This document shows, in pieces, positions 1 to 4,837 of a stretch of 6,181 bases of DNA (positions are counted from its first letter, which is position 1; every line of letters begins with the position of its first letter). The stretch lies in contig CADCWC010000253.1 of the NCBI GenBank assembly GCA_902806305.1, positions 1 to 6,181 of the forward strand, read 5' to 3'. Position numbers and translations under genes: made by a program. The notes under the pieces are model-generated. The model made no database searches. It saw only the letters and a list, made by a program, of their open reading frames with translations, and was not told where the DNA came from. The DNA is from an uncultured Thermoleophilia bacterium. GTDB lineage: Bacteria; Actinomycetota; Thermoleophilia; Gaiellales; F1-60-MAGs149.

Positions 1-38
1 TGGACCTCCTCGAGCAGGTCGCGGCCGCGTTGCGCTGA
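1..38 (+). CDS. C-terminal tail of an upstream gene (partial)
   Basis: Reading from base 3, the sequence gives DLLEQVAAALR followed by TGA at 36-38. The short leucine/alanine-rich stretch is what the last helix of a soluble protein often looks like. Eleven codons are too few to name a family. A frame that stays open to the window edge over so short a span is weak evidence alone, but the next gene starts only about 50 bases later on the same strand, which fits tightly packed genes. Confidence 0.45.
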   Translation, partial: DLLEQVAAALR

Positions 39-77
39 GAGCCGGTCCGGCGTCACGGACGTCGGGAACCGCGCGGG

Positions 78-83
78 TAGTCT
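78..83 (+). promoter_or_regulatory. Candidate -10 element for a leaderless acetyltransferase mRNA
   Basis: TAGTCT (TAnnnT type) ends six bases before the GTG at 90, so transcription would begin at or within a base or two of the start codon. No Shine-Dalgarno sequence is visible between 60 and 89, which agrees with leaderless initiation. No convincing -35 hexamer lies 16-19 bases upstream. Such promoters are common in high-GC actinobacteria, but a six-base match is weak evidence alone. Confidence 0.4.
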
Positions 84-89
84 GCGCCG

Positions 90-575
90 GTGGACGTCCG
101 GGCCTTCGTCGAGCGTGACTGGCCGCGGGTGTGGCCGATCGTCCGCGACGTCGTGCGCGCGCAGGACACCTTCGCGTACGACCCCTCGCTGACCGCCGGG
201 CAGGCGTTCGACCTCTGGGTCGCGGCGCCGCCGGGCTTGACCGTGGTCGGGGTCGACGACGGTCACGTCGTCGGCACCGCCACGATGGGGCCGAACCGCC
301 CCGGGCCGGGAGCGCACGTGGCGACCGCGAGCTTCATGGTCGCTGCGGCGGCGCGCGGCCGAGGTGTCGGCACCGCACTCTGCCGGTTCGCGCTCGACTG
401 GGCGCGGGAGCGCGGCTACGCCGGGATGCAGTTCAACGCCGTCGTCGAGTCGAACGGCGCGGCCGTCGCGCTCTACCGGCGGCTCGGCTTCGACGTGGTC
501 GGGACGGTCCCCGGCGCGTTCGCCCACCCGACGCTCGGTCGTGTGGGCCTCCACGTCATGTACCGCGAGCTCTGA
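90..575 (+). CDS. GNAT family N-acetyltransferase
   Basis: This 161-aa protein should transfer an acetyl group from acetyl-CoA to an amine in the cytoplasm; the acceptor cannot be read from the sequence. It is a single full-length GNAT domain. The acetyl-CoA pyrophosphate loop R-G-R-G-V-G is at residues 89-94 on the usual beta4-alpha3 element (SFMVAAAARGRGVGTAL). The C-terminal half has the typical N122, the LYRRLGF segment (128-134) and a GTVPGAFAHP tail seen in many small-molecule GNATs. GTG at 90 is preferred because the domain starts at once (DVRAFVERDW) and a -10-like TAGTCT lies six bases upstream. The next gene begins five bases after the stop, so the two are probably cotranscribed. 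Amino-acid or antibiotic acetylation is possible but unsupported. Confidence 0.93.
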   Translation: MDVRAFVERDWPRVWPIVRDVVRAQDTFAYDPSLTAGQAFDLWVAAPPGLTVVGVDDGHVVGTATMGPNRPGPGAHVATASFMVAAAARGRGVGTALCRFALDWARERGYAGMQFNAVVESNGAAVALYRRLGFDVVGTVPGAFAHPTLGRVGLHVMYREL

Positions 576-580
576 CACCC

Positions 581-1477
581 ATGGACCGCGACCGCGGCGT
601 GCCCGCGGAGATATCCCGGCTCGTGGACCGGGCGGTCGAGGCCATCGCCTCCGTGCGCGGCGTGCGAGCCGTCGTCCTCGGCGGCTCCTGGGCGTCGGGT
701 GCGGCCCGTCCGGACTCGGACGTCGACCTCGGGCTCCTCTACGACGCCCGTCGGCCGTTCTCCGTCGCGGACCTGAAGGCGGTCGTCGGTCGCCTGGACG
801 ACCGCGGAGCGCTGGCCGACGTGACGCCGTTCGGCGCCTGGGGCCCGTTCATCGACGGTGGTGCCTGGCTGATGGTCGACGGCCGCCACGTGGACCTGCT
901 CTACCGCGAGCTCGGGCGGTTGCGCCACGCCGTCGCGGACGGTGTCGCCGGGCGGGCCACGACGCACTACCAGCCGGGCCATCCGCATGGCTTCCGGAGC
1001 GAGATCCCGCTCGCCGAGCTGGTCATCGCCCGCGTGCTGCACGACCCGGAGGGGCTCGTCGACGAGCTGCGCGCCCCGCTCCTGCCCTACCCGCAGGCGC
1101 TGCGGGCCGAGATCGTGCGCGCCTCGCTCTGGGAGGCCGGGTTCACGATCGACGTGGCGCGAGCCGCGGCGGCGCGGGGTGACGTGCACCACGTGGTCGG
1201 CTGCCTGTATCGCGCGGCGACCTGCCTGGCGCTGGCCCTGCTCGCCCACGGCCGCGTGTGGTGCGCCAACGAGAAGGGCGCGGTTCGCCTGGCCGCCCGC
1301 GTCGGTGGATCGCCGGACGGCTTCGCCCAGCGCCTCGAGGCGGTGCTGGGCCGGCCGGGGCGCTCGCCCGCCGCGCTCGGCCGGTCGCTCGACGTGCTCG
1401 CGAGCGAGCTCGAGGCCGTGCGGACGACGACGGCTCCGGGCGATCCGTCGGGTGGCACCGCCATACTCGGGCCATGA
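581..1477 (+). CDS. Nucleotidyltransferase domain protein (DUF4037-like C-terminus)
   Basis: This 298-aa protein of the polymerase-beta nucleotidyltransferase superfamily is expected to transfer a nucleoside monophosphate to an unknown acceptor. The N-terminal domain has the diagnostic GGSWASG (34-40) followed by D45-S-D47-V-D49, the two metal-binding aspartates, and a likely third carboxylate D105 in HVDLLYRE. The C-terminal helical half carries HYQPGHPHGF (129-138) and a NEKGAV motif (230-235), which I associate from memory with DUF4037-type proteins. The open frame runs back to 131, but that stretch is antisense-like arginine-rich sequence overlapping the acetyltransferase, so ATG 581 is chosen. 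It follows the acetyltransferase by five bases, and its TGA overlaps the next ATG. All catalytic residues appear intact. Aminoglycoside-type modification, tRNA modification or an antitoxin-like role cannot be told apart. Confidence 0.9.
   Translation: MDRDRGVPAEISRLVDRAVEAIASVRGVRAVVLGGSWASGAARPDSDVDLGLLYDARRPFSVADLKAVVGRLDDRGALADVTPFGAWGPFIDGGAWLMVDGRHVDLLYRELGRLRHAVADGVAGRATTHYQPGHPHGFRSEIPLAELVIARVLHDPEGLVDELRAPLLPYPQALRAEIVRASLWEAGFTIDVARAAAARGDVHHVVGCLYRAATCLALALLAHGRVWCANEKGAVRLAARVGGSPDGFAQRLEAVLGRPGRSPAALGRSLDVLASELEAVRTTTAPGDPSGGTAILGP
1462..1467 (+). promoter_or_regulatory. Candidate internal -10 element for the thioredoxin-fold gene
   Basis: CATACT matches TATAAT at four of six positions and ends six bases before the ATG at 1474, the same spacing as TAGTCT before the GTG at 90. 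It lies inside the last codons of the nucleotidyltransferase gene. No Shine-Dalgarno sequence is visible and no clear -35 is present. A leaderless transcript for the downstream gene is plausible, as is simple translational coupling through the ATGA overlap. Confidence 0.35.
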
Positions 1478-1782
1478 AGCTCTACGTCTGCTGGGCCGTC
1501 AACGGCGCGTCTCGCGGTCACCCGTGCGGGCGCGCGTACGACGCCCTGCGGGCGGCCGGTCACGACCCCGAGGTGATCAGGTCGCGCGGATCGCGCCTGC
1601 TGCCCGACGTCCTGAACCGGAGCGAGGGCCGCCGGGAGGCGAGGCGGCTCACCGGCGGCAGGACCCTGCCCGTGCTCGTCACCGACGACGGCGACGTCGT
1701 GGCCGACTCGAAGCGGATCATCGCCTGGGCGCAGGAGCATCCCGCCGGCGGTCGACCGTCGACGACCGCGGCACCCCGGTAG
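1474..1782 (+). CDS. Small thioredoxin-fold protein (glutaredoxin / GST N-terminal type)
   Basis: This 102-aa protein matches a single glutaredoxin/GST N-terminal domain. It has an opening strand MKLYVCW, an extended loop with H16-P-C18-G, a helix, the conserved cis-proline strand TLPVLVTDDG (P66) and a D78-S-K80 turn leading to the last helix RIIAWAQEHP, as in the glutathione-binding SNAIL/ES region. Cysteines sit at 6 and 18, eleven residues apart, so there is no classical CxxC; C18 at the helix start is the likelier reactive residue. No GST all-alpha C-terminal domain follows, so it is a stand-alone fold. ATG 1474 overlaps the previous TGA (ATGA). The last twelve residues (GGRPSTTAAPR region) look like a disordered, poorly conserved tail. 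A role in thiol chemistry is inferred, and the substrate is unknown. Confidence 0.82.
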   Translation: MKLYVCWAVNGASRGHPCGRAYDALRAAGHDPEVIRSRGSRLLPDVLNRSEGRREARRLTGGRTLPVLVTDDGDVVADSKRIIAWAQEHPAGGRPSTTAAPR

Positions 1783-1822
1783 GGAAGGAGCGGTCCGCCC
1801 GGCGGGCTGCCGGCCGCTCGAG

Positions 1823-1883
1823 GCGCTCGGGCCGTCGTTCGACGTCCTCGCGGGCGAGCTCCCCGCGGTCCGGGCGGCGACGG
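1823..1883 (+). pseudogene. Relic copy of the nucleotidyltransferase C-terminal coding sequence
   Basis: These 61 bases align without gaps to 1373-1433 in the nucleotidyltransferase gene, with about 49 identical positions by eye. Translated in the matching phase, ALGPSFDVLAGELPAVRAAT compares with ALGRSLDVLASELEAVRTTT, 14 of 20 residues identical. The offset is exactly 450 bases, so both copies are in the same frame, and the relic frame is open into the ATG at 1922. No in-frame start codon is visible between the last in-frame stop, near 1613, and 1922, so it is not expected to be translated alone. Similarity upstream of 1823 is weak. It looks like the remnant of a duplicated or paralogous nucleotidyltransferase. 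Confidence 0.65.
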
Positions 1884-1921
1884 GTGGGAACGCGGGTCGA
1901 CTCCCCGACGTTCGGACGCCC

Positions 1922-2287
1922 ATGACTCCCGAATCCCCCAGTCGTCCAGGCCGGCAGATCACGGACGAGGTCCTGTCGTGGCCGGGCGTCACGGCGGCGC
2001 CGCACCGCTTCGGCGGCGTCGAGCTGCTGCTCGGCCGCCGCGAGCTCGGGCACCTCCACGGCGACCGGCTCGCAGACCTGCCCTTCCCCCGTCGGGTCCG
2101 TGACGAGCTCGTGGCGAGCGGCATCGCGGAGGCGCACCACGTGCTGCCGGACAGCGGCTGGGTGAGCTTCCGGATCCGCACCGCGGACGACGTGCCGACG
2201 GCCGTCGGGCTCTTCCGTCGTTCGTACGACCGCGCCGTCGCGGCGGCCGGTCGGGCCGGCGTGGGCACGGACGGCGACGCGGGCTAG
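1922..2287 (+). CDS. Luciferase-domain (DUF5519-type) protein
   Basis: This 121-aa protein resembles the small family labelled 'luciferase domain' or DUF5519. The recognisable landmarks are PGVTAAPHRFGGVELLLG (21-38), the G-H-L-H-G-D segment (43-48), LPFPRRVRDELV (53-64), H72-H73-V-L-P-D-S-G-W80 and a final helix containing LFRRSYDRA. The histidine clusters could form a metal or ligand site. From memory, bacterial members are not shown to emit light and their biochemical role is unknown; the name comes from similarity to a domain of a eukaryotic luciferase. ATG 1922 is the only start in the open frame before the domain. No Shine-Dalgarno or -10 is evident, so expression probably comes from upstream. 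It ends tail to tail with the dynamin gene, sharing CTAG. Confidence 0.82.
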   Translation: MTPESPSRPGRQITDEVLSWPGVTAAPHRFGGVELLLGRRELGHLHGDRLADLPFPRRVRDELVASGIAEAHHVLPDSGWVSFRIRTADDVPTAVGLFRRSYDRAVAAAGRAGVGTDGDAG

Positions 2288-4044
2288 GAGCGTTCGATCT
2301 CGGCGCGGAGACGGGACAGCGCGTCCTCGACCACCACGAGCTCGTCCCGCGCCTTGGCGAGGCCCGCCTGCTGGGTCTCGACGAAGCGCCGGTACGGGGC
2401 GATCGCCTCGTTGATGCGCTCCGTCGACTGGCCGATCTCGAGGTGGACCTGGCGTGTGAGGGTCTCCGTCAGCCGCGTCCGGAGGGCCTCCATCTTGTGC
2501 TGGAACTGGGCCTTGACGCGGCGCCGCTTGGCCGGGATGACGTACAGCCCGCCGACCGCCAGCGTCGCGGCCAGGGTGATGCCCGTCACGTCGGCCACCG
2601 AGCCGCCCAGCGCTCCGACCATCACGACGCCGAGTCCGACGGCGCCGACCTCCGCGAGCGCGGTCTGCGCGAACGCGCCCTGCACGTCGCTCGCCAGGGC
2701 CCGCGACTCGGCCTCGCGGTTGTAGCTCGAGACCGTCTCGCGCGAGAGGCGGCCGACCGAGTCGAGCAGGGCCTGCCGGTTGTAGTTGAAGGTCCGGCCG
2801 ACCTCGCCGACCATGCCTTCCTGGTGGCGGGCGATCTGGCGCCGGTCGATGTAGCCGTCGATGTCCTGCCAGACCTTGAGGTTCCGCTCCACGATCCAGT
2901 CGATGATCCGGCCGACCTCGTCCTCGATGCGCTGCGGGGTCTCGCCGACCACCTCGCGCTCGAACGCCCGGCGGATGTCGTCGGAGCTCGTCAGGCTGCG
3001 GATGCGACCGATGCGGACGTACTCGTCGAAGAAGGCGAGTCCGCGCGCCTCCATCTCGTTCAGCAGCAGCTCCAGTCGCGCCATGCGCGGCTCGAAGTCG
3101 CGCAGCATCTCCTGGTGGAAGGCCGCGAGCTGCGTGTCGATGTTCGCGATCGTCTGCACGTCCTCGGCCAGCAGGCGGAGGCGCTCCCACGCGGTCTCGC
3201 GATACGTGCCCGCCACCCGGAGCGAGACGTTGAGCGGGTTCAGGAGCTTCAGCCGGACGCGCTCCTCCTCGTCCAGGGTCTCGAGCAGGAACTCCTCGAT
3301 CGCGGCGAATCCGCTCGCCTCCCACCCGGGCGCGTCGTCCGCGGCCCGGGCCGCGAGCGCGCGGCGCGCCGAGACGGGGAAGACCGGCGGCGCCTCGCCG
3401 AGCAGGCTCTCCGCGTTCCGACGCACGTACTCCTCGACCTCGGTCCGATCGGCGTCGTCGGCCAGGATGTCGACCTTGTTGACGACGAAGACGATCTTCT
3501 TGCCCCAGTCGCGGATCTCGGCCAGGAACGCGCGCTCGCTCTCCGTGAACGGCCGGTCCGCGGAGGTCACGAACAGGATCAGGTCGCTCCGCGGCACGAA
3601 GTCGCGGGTCAGCTCCTCGTGCTCGCGGATCACCGCGTTCGTGCCCGGCGTGTCGACCACGTTCAGCTCGCGCAGCAGCTCCGCCGGATGTGTGCGCTCC
3701 AGTAGGTGCTCGCGGAGCAGCTGGTCGGTCACCTCGGGGCCGTGACGGAGGAGGTTGACCCGGTCGGTCGTCGGCGTGACGCCCTCGGGCAGGACCCGCT
3801 CGCCGAGGAGCGCGTTGATGACGCTCGACTTGCCCGAGTTGAACTCGCCCGCCACGACGAGCAGGAAGAAGCCGCCGAGCGCCTCGCGCGCCTGCGTGAG
3901 GCGCATCCTGTCCGTGGCCTGCAGGTCGGGCCCGAACGCCTCGAGCGCGTTCGCGAGCCGGTCGAGGAGCTCCGCCTCGCGCACCCGCAGGTCGGCCGCG
4001 CGGTCGCCGAGGATCCGGTTCCGGCGCATGAGTCGTCCGATCAT
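2284..4044 (-). CDS. Bacterial dynamin-like GTPase
   Basis: This 586-aa large GTPase is probably membrane-associated and involved in membrane remodelling, fusion or repair. After a helical lead of about 60 residues comes the GTPase domain: G1 G66-E-F-N-S-G-K-S73, G2 threonines in TPTTDRV (T90-T93), G3 D131-T-P-G134, G4 N189-K-V-D192 and a G5-like V-S-A at 224-226. A long helical stalk (about 255-455) follows, then a hydrophobic hairpin at about 461-504 expected to act as the lipid-inserting paddle, then a charged coiled-coil C-terminus. Length and order fit the BDLP/DynA family. The open frame extends to 4317, but those 91 residues are low-complexity shadow of the neighbouring gene. ATG 4044, or the adjacent GTG 4047, lies at the predicted transcription start of a TTGACC/GACACT promoter. 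The acidic-protein gene is 64 bases upstream. Confidence 0.92.
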   Translation of the reverse strand: MIGRLMRRNRILGDRAADLRVREAELLDRLANALEAFGPDLQATDRMRLTQAREALGGFFLLVVAGEFNSGKSSVINALLGERVLPEGVTPTTDRVNLLRHGPEVTDQLLREHLLERTHPAELLRELNVVDTPGTNAVIREHEELTRDFVPRSDLILFVTSADRPFTESERAFLAEIRDWGKKIVFVVNKVDILADDADRTEVEEYVRRNAESLLGEAPPVFPVSARRALAARAADDAPGWEASGFAAIEEFLLETLDEEERVRLKLLNPLNVSLRVAGTYRETAWERLRLLAEDVQTIANIDTQLAAFHQEMLRDFEPRMARLELLLNEMEARGLAFFDEYVRIGRIRSLTSSDDIRRAFEREVVGETPQRIEDEVGRIIDWIVERNLKVWQDIDGYIDRRQIARHQEGMVGEVGRTFNYNRQALLDSVGRLSRETVSSYNREAESRALASDVQGAFAQTALAEVGAVGLGVVMVGALGGSVADVTGITLAATLAVGGLYVIPAKRRRVKAQFQHKMEALRTRLTETLTRQVHLEIGQSTERINEAIAPYRRFVETQQAGLAKARDELVVVEDALSRLRAEIERS

Positions 4045-4051
4045 CACCCCG

Positions 4052-4079
4052 AGTGTCGCCCGTCGGGCCGTCCGGTCAA
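4052..4079 (-). promoter_or_regulatory. Candidate promoter of the dynamin gene
   Basis: On the minus strand, TTGACC (4079-4074) is followed by a 16-base spacer and GACACT (4057-4052). The -10 ends four bases before GTG 4047 and seven before ATG 4044, so the mRNA would start at or next to the start codon. This lies in the 64-base gap after the acidic-protein gene and would let the dynamin be expressed on its own as well as by read-through. Both hexamers are imperfect. Confidence 0.45.
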
Positions 4080-4108
4080 ACGGGACGCCCGGCTCCGGCC
4101 GGACGTCC

Positions 4109-4585
4109 TCAGCCGCCGCCGAGGCCGGTCGGGCCGGTGCGGCCCTCGAGCTTGTCGAGCACGATCCGGCTGTCGCGGAGCGCGACGCCGAGCAGGAACG
4201 TGCCGCCCGCGTCCGGCTCGGCGGCGCCGAGGCGCTCGGCCAGGGCGGTGGCCAGCGCCGGCGCGTCCTCACCGGGCCAGAACTCGAGGGAGCTCTCGAC
4301 CGCGCGACGGGCCGCACCGACGAGTGTCGCCGTGCGCTCGGCGTCCGCCGCCCGCCGGGCCTCCTGCACGGCGCGCGTGACGTCGGCCTCGATCAGCCCC
4401 AGATTGGGCTCCTCGACGGTCCGCCACCGGTAGCCGGCCCGGGCGGCACCACCGAGCTCATCGAGGGCCACCGCGACGTCGGCGTCCTCGTCGGAGGGCA
4501 GCTGCGGATCGGAGACGCGCCGCGCGACCTCGGCGTCGTCGTCGGCGGGGTCGGTGCTTCGGCCGGAGCGGTCCATCCGCGGCAT
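4109..4585 (-). CDS. Conserved-looking acidic protein of unknown function, upstream of the dynamin
   Basis: I do not recognise a family for this 158-aa protein. Residues 1-45 are acidic and probably disordered (TDPADDDAEV, PSDEDADVAVALDELGG). Residues 51-120 look like a folded alpha-rich core: GYRWRTVEEPNLGLIEADV, then helices through AVQEARRAADAERTATLVGAARRAVESSLEFW and ALATALAERLG. A strand-like segment TFLLGVALRDSRIVLDKLEG (129-148) and a glycine tail follow. No signal peptide or membrane segment is seen. ATG 4585 is preferred over ATG 4576 because a GGAGG (4597-4593) lies seven bases upstream; it is the only strong Shine-Dalgarno I found at a gene start here. The frame remains open far upstream, but only as antisense of the DeoR gene. 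Position 64 bases before the dynamin suggests a functional partner, which is inference. Confidence 0.75.
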   Translation of the reverse strand: MPRMDRSGRSTDPADDDAEVARRVSDPQLPSDEDADVAVALDELGGAARAGYRWRTVEEPNLGLIEADVTRAVQEARRAADAERTATLVGAARRAVESSLEFWPGEDAPALATALAERLGAAEPDAGGTFLLGVALRDSRIVLDKLEGRTGPTGLGGG

Positions 4586-4592
4586 GGTACGT

Positions 4593-4597
4593 CCTCC
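4593..4597 (-). promoter_or_regulatory. Ribosome binding site of the acidic-protein gene
   Basis: GGAGG, within GGGAGGA on the minus strand, ends seven bases before the ATG at 4585. It decides between that ATG and the in-frame ATG at 4576, which would be 16 bases away. It contrasts with the plus-strand genes and the dynamin, which show no comparable sequence. Confidence 0.7.
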
Positions 4598-4747
4598 CGC
4601 GCGGGGCGCCGAGCGCGACCGTCGGAGCGGCGCGCGGGCTTCGACCGCCGCCGCCGCCTTTCGGTCGCAAGCGGCCGGACCGCACGACTCGGGCCCCACG
4701 GCCGTGCGCCATGCCGCGCGGCAGCCCCGGCCCGCCGGGGTGCGCGG

Positions 4748-4769
4748 GCGGTTTCGGTCCCGAAAGCGC
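4748..4769. promoter_or_regulatory. Candidate DeoR/GlpR-type operator (TTTCG-N4-CGAAA)
   Basis: The core 4752-4765 is an inverted repeat, TTTCGG-TC-CCGAAA. After one unpaired position on each side (4751 and 4766), GCG/CGC arms extend it to 22 bases. Written as TTTCG-N4-CGAAA it has the same TTCG-N4-CGAA spacing that I recall for the E. coli GlpR operator, a member of the DeoR family. A single half-site, TTTCGGTC, recurs at 4659-4666. The palindrome ends about 30 bases before the -35 of the DeoR-type gene, within the control region shared with the divergent minus-strand genes. Binding is inferred. Confidence 0.5.
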
Positions 4770-4799
4770 GGCGGCGGAGAACGCCGGCTCGTCTTCGTC

Positions 4800-4829
4800 T
4801 TGACAAGGGCGGTCGACCGCCTGTGTACT
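4800..4829 (+). promoter_or_regulatory. Promoter of the DeoR-family gene
   Basis: A perfect TTGACA (4800-4805) is followed by an 18-base spacer and TGTACT (4824-4829), which matches TATAAT at four of six positions. Transcription would start near 4836-4838, almost exactly at the TTG start codon of the regulator, so the mRNA should be leaderless or nearly so. The 252-base region from 4586 to 4837 is otherwise non-coding and separates this gene from the divergent acidic-protein gene. I found no clear promoter for the minus strand in it. Confidence 0.65.
4808..4821. promoter_or_regulatory. Perfect 14-bp palindrome inside the promoter spacer, candidate operator
   Basis: GGCGGTCGACCGCC is a perfect palindrome centred between 4814 and 4815. 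It starts two bases after the -35 hexamer and ends two bases before the -10, so a bound protein would block RNA polymerase directly. This placement is typical of repressor operators, and the obvious candidate is the DeoR-family product encoded immediately downstream. An alternative is an unrelated regulator. Confidence 0.55.
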
Positions 4830-4837
4830 AGGGCTCC

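Noticed and set aside
131..580. N-terminal extension of the nucleotidyltransferase frame through the acetyltransferase gene
   Set aside because: It is arginine-rich out-of-frame sequence of a clear GNAT gene; ATG 581 begins right before the conserved domain.
1747..1760. Near-copy (12 of 14 bases) of the promoter-spacer palindrome
   Set aside because: It lies within the thioredoxin-fold coding sequence, is imperfect, and is not near a promoter. SalI-like GTCGAC sequences are common in such GC-rich DNA.
2245..2260. GC hairpin GCCGG-TCGGG-CCGGC near the 3' end of the luciferase-domain gene, with a 15-base near-copy at 4123-4137
   Set aside because: It lies inside coding sequence and has no U-tract. 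A 15-base G/C-only repeat is expected by chance at this composition, so I do not call it a terminator or a repeat family.
2443..3705. 420-codon plus-strand open frame opposite the dynamin
   Set aside because: Its Leu/Val/Asp/Arg/His-rich composition matches the reverse complement of the dynamin's codons; no domain is recognisable.
4045..4317. 91-residue N-terminal extension of the dynamin frame
   Set aside because: Its composition is Arg/Ala/Ser/Pro-rich shadow sequence overlapping the acidic-protein gene, and the conserved part begins only after ATG 4044.
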